A stretch of 64,000 nt of DNA. It comes from Gimesia sp. (GTDB lineage Bacteria; Planctomycetota; Planctomycetia; Planctomycetales; Planctomycetaceae). The position numbers and the translations under genes were made by a program. The notes beneath the pieces were generated by a model. It was not told the DNA's origin and made no database searches. It worked only from the letters and a program-made list of their open reading frames with translations. The stretch lies in assembly GCF_040219335.1 (NCBI RefSeq), contig NZ_JAVJSQ010000031.1:1-64000 (forward strand). Reading direction: 5' to 3'. Shown here piece by piece: positions 1 to 7,890 of this stretch. Each line of letters opens with the position of its first letter. The first letter of the stretch is position 1.

Positions 1-325
1 CTGGTGGGTGAGGTGAGATTCCTCATCAGACCTCGGAAGAGCATTTTTGTCACCAGTAATCTGGTGGTCTACAAAAAACAGGAAGACGGCGTAAATATTC
101 TTTCTGGTGAGAACGAACTTAAGAGCGGAGTTACTAGCGCCATTCCGCTCACAAAAACGGAGTACCAAAGAGGAACAGGCCCTGGTTTCCCTTCCTGTTT
201 ACAAACCACGAACGTCACGAAAGACACGAAAATCCCCTGTGCACAGTATTAATCAACAGGTAGTATTTAAAGGATTGAACCGGACTCCAGGTACCTCACC
301 AGTTCTTTAACAAGGCCCGCTTAAG
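1..325. other. left-edge stretch without a supported gene
   Basis: I see no credible gene here. The short open frames lack a recognisable domain or a good ribosome binding site. Around 207-232 there is a run of the hexamer CACGAA and close variants, a simple low-complexity pattern. The stretch may hold the promoter of the remnant that starts at 326, but I could not pick out a promoter with confidence. Confidence 0.5.
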
Positions 326-572
326 ATGAAACAGCTCAAAGTAATTTATGAGTGTATGATGGGCTGTCTCATTGTCGTGGGTGGCGGTTTCATCATCTAT
401 CACCTGGACACAACGAATTATGCAGTTTCGCGCATCGAGAAACTGGGGGGAGGGGTTCGTTCCGACACCGCTTGGGGATCAACCCTCTACGAAATCGTCA
501 ATCTCAACGGGTGGAGTAAAAGGTGTCAGGAACCTTAAATCCATTTACATTGTAAATCCGCTCTTCTTCTAA
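326..572 (+). pseudogene. frameshifted remnant of a leucine-rich-repeat protein
   Basis: The first frame begins with a short charged N-terminus, a hydrophobic segment (about residues 8-25, with VVGGGFIIYHL) and then AVSRIEKLGGGVRSD. That phrase resembles the segment that precedes the repeats in planctomycete leucine-rich-repeat proteins. The frame continues to EIVNLNG and then runs into a stop at 538. In the +1 frame the sequence continues as GVKGVRNLKSIYIVN, a recognisable leucine-rich-repeat strand, and stops at 572. A single-base slip near 510-515 would join the two parts. Seen: the two complementary frames. Inferred: a decayed gene that lost its reading frame and nearly all of its repeats. 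A sequencing error is possible, but the second frame also stops after one repeat, so the gene would still be truncated. Confidence 0.45.
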
Positions 573-627
573 ATTCATTTTTAGTTCTATGACCTTCTTC
601 TGCTCATATTATCAAAACCCTCTGCAG

Positions 628-1443
628 CTACTCTTTTTCTTCGTCAGCAGGTTTGATTGCCATCAGAGAAACAAGTGCGAGCACAAGCCCAATCAAACAC
701 GATGCACTGACATGCCAAAACAGGGTCAGGAGAGTATTATCAGAGAAGATCAACACGGGAGTCTCCCCAAAGAGCACCCGCCTGATTTCCAATTCATACC
801 AGTTACCCAGTGAGCAAGCGACAAAGCAGGCGACAGGAAACGAATTATAAAGGTGGTATGAAAACCACAGAATGCAAAAAGTGATCAATGAACACAATAG
901 CCAAACCGCGCGAAAACGTCTGGTTTTAATGACCATCAGCGTAACAGGTGCGAAAACAAGGCCCACTAAACACGCTGCAATGACATGCCAGAACAGGACC
1001 AGGAGAGTATTATCAGGTGCGATAAACACGGGAGTATCCCCATAGAGAACACGCCTGATTTCCAATTCATACCAGTTACCCAATATGTAACTGTCACTTC
1101 CGATAACCGATCTGCCATCTTCAGTTTTATACTCCGATGGAAACGAAGCAGTAATCATGTAGGAATACAACAGAGTGTAAAAAGCGATCATTGAACACAT
1201 CAGCCAAACCACGCGAAAACGTTTGGTTTCGATCGCCAGCAGCGTAACAAGTGCAAGCACAAATCCCATTAAACTCGCTGCACTGAGATGCCAGAACAGG
1301 CTCAGGCGAGTACCATCATAACCGAACGACCCTTTAGCAACCCCAAAGAGAGCCCCCCTTACTTCCAGGACATACAAAGTGATCAGGGCACACAATATCC
1401 AGATCACGCTGAAACGTCTGGTTTTGACGAGACTCAAAATCAT
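628..1443 (-). CDS. multi-spanning membrane protein made of three internal repeats
   Basis: Function unknown; no known family recognised. The protein is hydrophobic with about six membrane segments. It consists of three related units (nt 1425-1228, 1227-928 and 927-652). Each begins with a basic turn (KTRRF or TKRFR), then a membrane segment with WxLCxxI, an extramembrane loop, and a second segment around LFWHxxAxxLxGxVxAxVxLxxI. Units 2 and 3 also share LGNWYELEIRRVL in the loop; unit 1 has a shorter, divergent loop. At DNA level units 2 and 3 are nearly identical for tens of bases at an offset of 273 nt (91 codons), so that duplication is recent. I chose the ATG at 1443; an in-frame TTG at 1491 would add 16 residues. 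The next gene is divergent. The low GC suggests accessory DNA. Confidence 0.7.
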   Translation of the reverse strand: MILSLVKTRRFSVIWILCALITLYVLEVRGALFGVAKGSFGYDGTRLSLFWHLSAASLMGFVLALVTLLAIETKRFRVVWLMCSMIAFYTLLYSYMITASFPSEYKTEDGRSVIGSDSYILGNWYELEIRRVLYGDTPVFIAPDNTLLVLFWHVIAACLVGLVFAPVTLMVIKTRRFRAVWLLCSLITFCILWFSYHLYNSFPVACFVACSLGNWYELEIRRVLFGETPVLIFSDNTLLTLFWHVSASCLIGLVLALVSLMAIKPADEEKE

Positions 1444-1505
1444 CTGTACGCCACTCTTGTTAATGAGAACTGCTCCCTTTATTAATTCCAAGGACTTGAA
1501 GAAGA

Positions 1506-1766
1506 ATGAACGCTTCCGATTATGGTGACTGGCGAATCACCGGACAGGAAAAATACCTTAAGGACGCCATTTTGGAATTGCGTGAGTATTCCCCACCGAG
1601 TTCTGAATGGGAGCACGACCATTGCGAGTTCTGCTGGTCCAAGTTTTGCCGATCTGATGAGCCAGAGTGTCTACACGAAGGGTATGTCACTGAAGATGGT
1701 AGACATTGGATTTGTACTAGCTGCTTCCATCATTTTAAAGACCAATTTCGATTCTCTCTAAAATAA
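1506..1766 (+). CDS. small protein with a four-cysteine zinc-ribbon-like motif
   Basis: An 86-residue cytosolic protein with no signal peptide. It holds CEFCWSKFC in the middle and WICTSCFHHF near the C-terminus, so two CxxC pairs are spaced like a zinc ribbon or zinc knuckle. The phrases HDHCEFCWSKF and LHEGYVTEDGRHWIC resemble a small uncharacterised bacterial family that I know only by sequence pattern, not by function. The ATG is preceded by AGGA and AAGAAG, a usable ribosome binding site. It starts 62 nt from the divergent membrane-protein gene, so the two may share a control region. Metal binding is inferred from the cysteines only. Confidence 0.65.
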   Translation: MNASDYGDWRITGQEKYLKDAILELREYSPPSSEWEHDHCEFCWSKFCRSDEPECLHEGYVTEDGRHWICTSCFHHFKDQFRFSLK

Positions 1767-1900
1767 ATTTAGTCCACCAGACTATGAATTTAAAGCACGA
1801 GTTCCTGATAAGTTACAAGAAGGCATAAAAGGGGGTGTGGCAGATCGCTTGAAGCATTGGATCTGCCCCCTTAATTACTTCAAGAAATACCCAACCGCCG

Positions 1901-3247
1901 TCAGATCAGTTCCCGAATCGGTGCCTGGCGTTCCAGCAGATATTGCGGACGGCCATTGTTGTCCGGGATGGTGGTCGTGGCAGGATCAATGCCCAGGTTG
2001 TGATACAGCGTGGCGAAGACCTCCTGCATATGCACGGGGCGGTCGACTGCGGCTTCGGCCCATTTATCCGTCGAGCCGATCACCTGCCCTGCTGGCATTC
2101 CGCCCCCCGCCAGCAGGCCCGCATGCACGCGCGACCAATGATCGCGACCGGCTTTGTCATTGATCTTGGGAGTCCGTCCAAACTCGCCCCACACGATGAC
2201 CGTCACGTCCTGCTCCAGACCGCGTTCATGCAGATCTTCGACCAGCGCCGCCACGCCCTGATCCAGTAACGGAATCACTTTGCGGCCTCTGCCGAAGTTA
2301 TCGCTGTGGTAATCGAAGTCAGCGAAACTGCAGGTCACCATCCGGGCTCCTGCTTCCACAGCACGTCGCGCCTGCAGGAACCGGGACATCAGCGCCTGGT
2401 AGCCCATCTTGGGATCGAAGCCCAGCACTGTCGGATCGTCGATTCCATACCGGGCCCGGACTTGCGGATCGACTTTCTCCAGGTCCAGCGCTTCCACCAG
2501 CCGGGACGACGTCAACACGCCCAATGCCTGTTCGGTAAAGTTGTCGCTGGACTCGGCGGCCAGTTTCTGATCGACCTTCCGCCGAAACGTATCGAGTTCT
2601 TCCAGCAGCCTGGTCCGCTCGTGCAGACGGACCGTGGAAATCGAATTCAGCGTCATGTTGCTCATCACCTCGCCATCAGGGCGAAACGGTGCATGCGCCA
2701 TTCCCAGGAAGCCCGGCCCCTTAATGTTATAAGGATCGTGCGCCATCTTCTGCGACAGATCAATATAAGGGGGCACGGAAGGATCAACGGCCCCCTGCAG
2801 TTTGGAGAGTGCCGACCCCATGGACGGCCAGCCCCCCTGCGGTTTGGGATCTCGGAACTGATGGCCGGTGCAGCATTGAAAGGAATCGTGCCGGCCTTCG
2901 GAACCCACGAGCGAACGGATGATCGAGAACTTGTCCATCATCCCCGCGACGCGAGGCATCAACTCGCTGATTTCAATGCCGGGCACATTGGTCGCAATCG
3001 GTTGAAACTCACCGCGAATCTCGGCGGGGGCATCGGGCTTCAGGTCGAACATGTCCTGATGCGGCGGTCCCCCATTCAGGAAGATCATGATCACGGCTTT
3101 GTGAGACTGACGCTGCGGATTCTGCTGCTCGGCCTGCAGCAATTGAGGCAGCGATAAGCCCCCCATCGCCAGCCCGCCAATCTGTAGGAAAGAGCGGCGG
3201 GAGATTTGATCACAAAATTTCGTGGCACGGCCTTCAATTTTCAGCAT
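1901..3247 (-). CDS. Tat-exported DUF1501 protein
   Basis: About 448 residues from the ATG at 3247. An upstream in-frame ATG at 3367 would add 40 residues that look like leader DNA and push the signal inward, so I prefer 3247. The N-terminus carries a twin-arginine signal (SRRSFLQIGG, followed by a hydrophobic stretch ending LLQA). The body has DUF1501 hallmarks: FLNGGPPHQDMFDLKPDAP near the start, WGEFGRTP late, and the histidine-rich GRDHWSRVHAGLLAGGGM. DUF1501 belongs to the alkaline-phosphatase/sulfatase fold superfamily and is greatly expanded in planctomycetes; its substrate is unknown. It usually sits next to a DUF1553 cytochrome partner. Here the neighbour upstream on the same strand is a sulfatase instead, 201 nt away, which hints at a role in handling sulfated polysaccharides. 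Confidence 0.88.
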   Translation of the reverse strand: MLKIEGRATKFCDQISRRSFLQIGGLAMGGLSLPQLLQAEQQNPQRQSHKAVIMIFLNGGPPHQDMFDLKPDAPAEIRGEFQPIATNVPGIEISELMPRVAGMMDKFSIIRSLVGSEGRHDSFQCCTGHQFRDPKPQGGWPSMGSALSKLQGAVDPSVPPYIDLSQKMAHDPYNIKGPGFLGMAHAPFRPDGEVMSNMTLNSISTVRLHERTRLLEELDTFRRKVDQKLAAESSDNFTEQALGVLTSSRLVEALDLEKVDPQVRARYGIDDPTVLGFDPKMGYQALMSRFLQARRAVEAGARMVTCSFADFDYHSDNFGRGRKVIPLLDQGVAALVEDLHERGLEQDVTVIVWGEFGRTPKINDKAGRDHWSRVHAGLLAGGGMPAGQVIGSTDKWAEAAVDRPVHMQEVFATLYHNLGIDPATTTIPDNNGRPQYLLERQAPIRELI

Positions 3248-3448
3248 GCTGCCTGTTCCGGGAAACCAGGAATAATGAAACCCACACTCCGTTGAGTCTC
3301 CCGATGATACACAGACCATGCATAAAATGATACCGATATCTACCGTTCGAGGTGAACCGGAATCCATTCGTCCATTGACGCGTATCTACTCCCAGGATGA
3401 CCGTAGAGAAAAATGGATCAATACGGGCAATCTCAATCGCGCGTGATA

Positions 3449-6142
3449 CTATTCCCGACCCGCCTCCATTTTCTTCAAACCCTCTTCAAGCTTCTTGATT
3501 TCCTCCGGCGACAATTTCGGTCGGTCAATCGTGATTGTCAGTTTATTGAACTGTGCGGTCAACGGGAACGGTGGCGTGTAATCCGCGTCGTTCACGCCGG
3601 TAATCGTATCGGAGCCGATGTCGAAACTTTCGTCCCACTGCAAAATGATGGGAATCGTTTTCTCCATCTTCTGCGTGGACACCACTCTACCGTCCACCTT
3701 GAGTGTACCGGTTCCGCTTTTACCAATTCCGGAGAAATTGTTATAGGCCATCGTACCCAGGCCGGTGCCATCGTATTTGAAGTCAAACTCCAGAATGTGT
3801 CGGCCGGGGGAGAGCGCCTCGGTGGCTTCCCATTTGGGCCGCTGCAGATCCAGTAGATTCCAGAGAAAGACCGGTTTGCCTTCGAGCAGATAGAACCCCC
3901 AGCCGGCAAAGCGTCCGCCGGAAGTGACGATCATACCCTCGGCGCCCCCTTCCGGTACGGTGATGTCCGCTTTGACCGTGTAGGATGTATCCAGCAGATA
4001 AGGCGCATCCCCCTGCGGCAGCCCTGTCATGGGCCGCGTATAGACCAGTTCCTTTCGCCCCGCGGTCAGGCTCGGTCGCTGGGCCGCAACACGGGCTCCG
4101 ACTGATGCATTCAACGGTAGAACCTGGTATTTTTTCGCTTCTTCCAGGAACATCGCCCGCATGTTTTTGACCTTCTCGGGATGTTCCGCGGCGATGTCGC
4201 TGGTCTGGTTCCAGTCGGTATTCAGGTTGTAGAGCTGAAAGGTCTGGTTATTCAGCGGGTCCGGGTTCGCTGCCGAGAACGCCTGCCAGGGCGCGCGGTT
4301 CACTTTCGTACTCATGAACCAGCCATCATGATACATCGCCCACTGGCCCATCATTTCGAAGTACTGGGTTTTGTGCTGAGACGGTGCCTCGGCGTTTGCT
4401 TTGTCGAAGGTGTAAGCGAAGCTTGTTCCCTCAATCGGTCTCTGCTTAATGCCGTCCACATATTCCGGTGCAGCAATGCCAGTCACTTCCAGCAGCGTCG
4501 GCACATAGTCGATCACATGCACGAACTGCTCCCGCAGCCCTCCCTGGTCTTTAATCCGTTTCGGCCAGGAGATCACCATATTCTGATTGATTCCACCGAG
4601 CCGCGACGCATTCTGTTTGAACCAGTCGAACGGCGTGTCAAAGGCCCAGGACCAGCCGGCCGACATATGGTTGTAGGCAAATTCGGTTCCCCAGGCATCA
4701 TAGAACTTCATCTGCACATCCACCGGTGGTGCCACCCCGTTAAAGAAAGCCACCTCGCTGAAGGTTCCCTCCGGCCCCCCTTCGGCACTGGTGCCATTAT
4801 CGCCGTTCTGGTAGATGACAATTGTGTTTTCAAGTTTGCCCAGGTCTTCAAACGCCTGGATCACGCGGCCCATTTCATAGTCGTTATACGCCACGTAGGC
4901 TGCAAATACTTCGACCTGACGGATAAAGAGCTTCTGGGCTTCCGGTGATAACTCATCCCAGGGTTTCAGCATCTCTTTCGGCCACGGAGTGAGCTCCAGA
5001 TCCGGTGAAATGACCCCGAGTCGTTTTTGATTGGCGAAGATCCGCTCGCGCAACTTTTCGTAGCCGTCGTCAAACAGATGCATCTCATGAATCTTATCCA
5101 CCCATTCTTTTTTCGGATGGTGCGGCGCGTGTGAGGCCCCCGGCACATAGTGCATAAAGATCGGCTGACTCGGGTCGCTCTGGTGAATTCGCGTCATCCA
5201 GTCGATCGCATCGTCGGCCATCGCGGTGATCAGATTCCACTTGCTCTCTTTGCCGGTGACGGGCCAGACCTCTGCTTTGGGATCGGAGCGATCCATCTTC
5301 AACGTCCCTTCGTGCCCCGTCCACGGATAAATCTGCGTCGTATTCCGAAACAGGTTCGGCCCCCACTGGTTGGCGTCGCCTCCTACAAATCCATAGAAGT
5401 AATCAAAGCCCATCCCTGTTGGCCACTGGGTGAAGGGACCCACCTGGCTCGCTTCGTAAGTCGGCGTGTTGTGATCTTTGCCAAACCAGGAGGTTGCATA
5501 GCCGTTGTCGCGCAGAATCCGACCAATGGTCGCGTTGTTCTGGCCAATCACGCTGTTATAGCCAGGGAACCCGGTGGCCTGTTCTGCAATCACACCAAAC
5601 CCTACGGAATGATGATTCCGTCCGGTAATCAACGCTGCCCGGGTCGGCGAACATAACGAAGTCGAAAACACACGGTTATAACGCAGGCCCGCTTTCGCAA
5701 TCCGATCCATCGTCGGCGTCGGAATCACACCACCGAACGTGCTGGGCACACCGAAGCCCGCGTCGTCCGTCATGATCAGCAGAATATTCGGCGCTTCCTT
5801 GGGCGGCACAATCCGCGGCGCCCACCACTCTTTCGACTGCAACGCGTTGTCCTTGATCACGCCCTCGAATTTCGGGGCGGGTGCAGGCAGTTGTTTACCG
5901 TCAATGGTCGTCGTTGCACTGGGAGAACCGATCACCCCCGTTGTCTGGGGCGTGAACGATTTCGACGATTGCGGAGCGGGGGCCTGTGTCGTGACAGTTT
6001 CCGACTGATCAACCTGATCCGCCACCTGGGCAGAGGCAGTACGAGACAGCTCCCCGGAACAACCCACAAATAAGCCGGGCATCCCCAACGTCAGGCAGAA
6101 TAATACGACGAAAGAATTCAAGTCAGTAAGCAGCGTTTTCAT
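3449..6142 (-). CDS. lipoprotein arylsulfatase
   Basis: An 897-residue sulfatase expected to hydrolyse sulfate esters. The N-terminus is a lipoprotein signal with lipobox LFVGC (Cys28), so the enzyme should be anchored on the envelope. The core starts with NILLIMTDDAGFG (Asp pair for metal binding). It carries the signature CSPTRAALITGR at residues 164-175. Cys164 would be converted to formylglycine by a separate maturase that is not in this window. The histidine-rich segment HYVPGASHAPHHP fits the active site. After about residue 700 comes a beta-rich extension of roughly 190 residues (GGRFAGWGFYLLEGKPVF and later) resembling a jelly-roll or LamG-like module. The length fits the long arylsulfatase A-type subgroup. 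The start has GGGGAG upstream. Members act on sulfated algal glycans or aryl sulfates; the substrate here is unknown. Confidence 0.93.
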   Translation of the reverse strand: MKTLLTDLNSFVVLFCLTLGMPGLFVGCSGELSRTASAQVADQVDQSETVTTQAPAPQSSKSFTPQTTGVIGSPSATTTIDGKQLPAPAPKFEGVIKDNALQSKEWWAPRIVPPKEAPNILLIMTDDAGFGVPSTFGGVIPTPTMDRIAKAGLRYNRVFSTSLCSPTRAALITGRNHHSVGFGVIAEQATGFPGYNSVIGQNNATIGRILRDNGYATSWFGKDHNTPTYEASQVGPFTQWPTGMGFDYFYGFVGGDANQWGPNLFRNTTQIYPWTGHEGTLKMDRSDPKAEVWPVTGKESKWNLITAMADDAIDWMTRIHQSDPSQPIFMHYVPGASHAPHHPKKEWVDKIHEMHLFDDGYEKLRERIFANQKRLGVISPDLELTPWPKEMLKPWDELSPEAQKLFIRQVEVFAAYVAYNDYEMGRVIQAFEDLGKLENTIVIYQNGDNGTSAEGGPEGTFSEVAFFNGVAPPVDVQMKFYDAWGTEFAYNHMSAGWSWAFDTPFDWFKQNASRLGGINQNMVISWPKRIKDQGGLREQFVHVIDYVPTLLEVTGIAAPEYVDGIKQRPIEGTSFAYTFDKANAEAPSQHKTQYFEMMGQWAMYHDGWFMSTKVNRAPWQAFSAANPDPLNNQTFQLYNLNTDWNQTSDIAAEHPEKVKNMRAMFLEEAKKYQVLPLNASVGARVAAQRPSLTAGRKELVYTRPMTGLPQGDAPYLLDTSYTVKADITVPEGGAEGMIVTSGGRFAGWGFYLLEGKPVFLWNLLDLQRPKWEATEALSPGRHILEFDFKYDGTGLGTMAYNNFSGIGKSGTGTLKVDGRVVSTQKMEKTIPIILQWDESFDIGSDTITGVNDADYTPPFPLTAQFNKLTITIDRPKLSPEEIKKLEEGLKKMEAGRE

Positions 6143-6861
6143 CTTGCATCTCCCCAGGCCCGTAATTCACTGTTGAAAAGTTCTCACAAGCAGCGTTGAG
6201 TTGAATACGACATGCATCGAGAACGCAACACGCACGCTTGCTCACATCTCTGATTACTTCCCACCGAATAGCTGGCAGGAGGATCAGAAGTGTCAGACCT
6301 CATTCTATCCTGAGCAAAATAAATGACAATTACATCTTGATGTATTTTAGATGAATTAACATTCACACAGAAAAGGAGCAGCAGACATTTGAAGAAATAG
6401 AGATAGATTCATTGCGCACAACAAGGTTGAGTCAGGGGAAACTGAGGGAGCAGTCATCCGCAAATTAGAATCGCGGGTCAGATCGAAACAAGATGAAATC
6501 GCTGCTAAGTTCATAGTATTCTCCCCTCAGCCCGAGTCATTCCAGATCGCGACAGGCAAATAAACCACTGGAGCAAAGTGCGTCTTTCACTCTCCAGCAA
6601 TACGGATTCGGTTTACCATTAACGAACAACTACTGGCTCATCTGGAATAGATTGAGCTTGTATTGCAGCAGTTCCCCAGTTTTTTAGGGACTCTGCTTTA
6701 GATCGCACTTAAATAGTTTGCGATTCTAATCCGAGAGTGTCATAATTAAAATCTGAGTGACAGGTCCAGTTTTAGCAGGTGCTCTGCTGACGACCAAAAC
6801 ATCTAGTCAATCTCACTTATTCTTTGCTTCATTATCTATGTCATTTCTGAAAGCAGTCTGA
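6143..6861. other. 719-nt AT-rich intergenic region
   Basis: No convincing gene. The 60-codon frame on the minus strand at 6184-6366 is rich in Cys, Ser and Arg, has no family resemblance and probably is not translated. The stretch holds a pair of 11-bp inverted copies (6464 and 6731, listed separately), which raises the chance of an old mobile-element insertion. No clear terminator was seen for the flanking genes, which point outward to the left and right. Confidence 0.5.
6464..6731. repeat. 268-nt segment bounded by 11-bp inverted repeats
   Basis: ATTAGAATCGC at 6464-6474 is matched by its reverse complement GCGATTCTAAT at 6721-6731 (the right arm extends one to two bases at its inner side). 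The segment contains no open reading frame of note. A MITE-like or decayed insertion-sequence origin is possible, but I saw no target-site duplication and only one copy in the window. Confidence 0.3.
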
Positions 6862-7839
6862 ATGAATCTTCTGCAACAACTGGTTCGATCCGGGCCGACG
6901 CTCTTTATTCTTATTTTACTCTTCGTGCTGTGCAGTTCCGTTTTACAGGCACAGTCACCAAAGAAGCCAGCATCAGGCAACAGCAGAAATCCGACTGTGA
7001 AAAAACAGCAGGATCATGCACTGACTTCAGATGCGGAACAAGCTATCAAAAAAATGGAAGCAGCCTTTCAAAAGGCCTTCGAAGAAGGGAATGCAGCAAA
7101 AGTAGCCAGCTTCTGGGCTCCAGAGGGAGAGTTGATTGACTCAAATGGTCTGCGACTGGCAGGTAGAGCGGAAATCCAGAGAGCATATACAGACTACTTT
7201 ACGAAAAACAAAGGGGCGAAGCTTCAGCTTTCAATCGATTCTGTACGACAGATTGGTGAAAATCTGGCGATAGAAGAAGGACGCACAATAGTGACTACGC
7301 CCGGGGCAGTTCCGGATTACGGTCACTATACAGCCATACACATGGAGCGGGACGGAAAGTGGCAGACGGTCAGTGTCAAAGAAGAATTCGTGAAGCCTCC
7401 GACTGTGCCACAAGACAAACTGATGGATCTGGAGTGGCTTATCGGGACTTGGGCTGTTGAAAATGAAGGAGTGACCTTAATGACAGTCTATCACTGGATG
7501 CCTGGTAAAAAATTTATTCAACGAACTTTTACTTCAAAATCGGGTAGCAAAACCCAGGCCGTCGGTATGCAGATCATTGGCGTCGATCCACTTAGCGAAG
7601 ACATCATGTCCTGGACTTTTAATGCGGATGGGGGGCACGCAGTGGGGATCTGGACGCCGGTCCCCCAAGGCTGGGCAATTGAATCACGAGGGGTAACTGC
7701 CAGCGGCGTGTTGACCAGTTCCAATGATATCCTGACAAAGATTGATGAAAACGGATGCCGTTGGCAATCTGTGAATCGATGGGCCAATGGAGTCGAACTG
7801 CCGGACGCGCTCGAAGTGGTATCCAAACGCCAAAAGTAA
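6862..7839 (+). CDS. exported NTF2-like (SnoaL/DUF4440-type) protein
   Basis: 325 residues. An N-terminal signal peptide is clear: hydrophobic LFILILLFVLCSSVLQAQ ending about residue 31. Then comes a lysine/proline-rich linker and a domain of roughly residues 55-180. Its pattern (AIKKMEAAFQKAFEEGNAA, FWAPEGELID, GRAEIQRAYTDYF) fits the NTF2-like fold of the SgcJ/EcaC and DUF4440 families. The second half (from LEWLIGTW) resembles a lipocalin-like or DUF1579-type module: LIGTWAVEN, followed by beta-rich sequence with WNxxxGGHAVGIW-like features. NTF2-like folds bind small molecules or catalyse simple reactions, but no specific activity can be assigned. The next gene starts 51 nt downstream on the same strand, so the two may be cotranscribed. 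Confidence 0.75.
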   Translation: MNLLQQLVRSGPTLFILILLFVLCSSVLQAQSPKKPASGNSRNPTVKKQQDHALTSDAEQAIKKMEAAFQKAFEEGNAAKVASFWAPEGELIDSNGLRLAGRAEIQRAYTDYFTKNKGAKLQLSIDSVRQIGENLAIEEGRTIVTTPGAVPDYGHYTAIHMERDGKWQTVSVKEEFVKPPTVPQDKLMDLEWLIGTWAVENEGVTLMTVYHWMPGKKFIQRTFTSKSGSKTQAVGMQIIGVDPLSEDIMSWTFNADGGHAVGIWTPVPQGWAIESRGVTASGVLTSSNDILTKIDENGCRWQSVNRWANGVELPDALEVVSKRQK

Positions 7840-7890
7840 TGCTGTACCTGTGAGAACACCATTTGAACATAAACGACTGTTTTGGGGACC

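Noticed and set aside
2306-3157. 283-codon plus-strand frame opposite DUF1501 protein 1
   Set aside because: Antisense shadow; His, Arg and Gln-rich, with no recognisable domain, against a well-supported gene.
6146-6160. sigma-54-like element before the sulfatase
   Set aside because: GG and GC are 13 nt apart on the leftward strand, one too many for a -24/-12 promoter.
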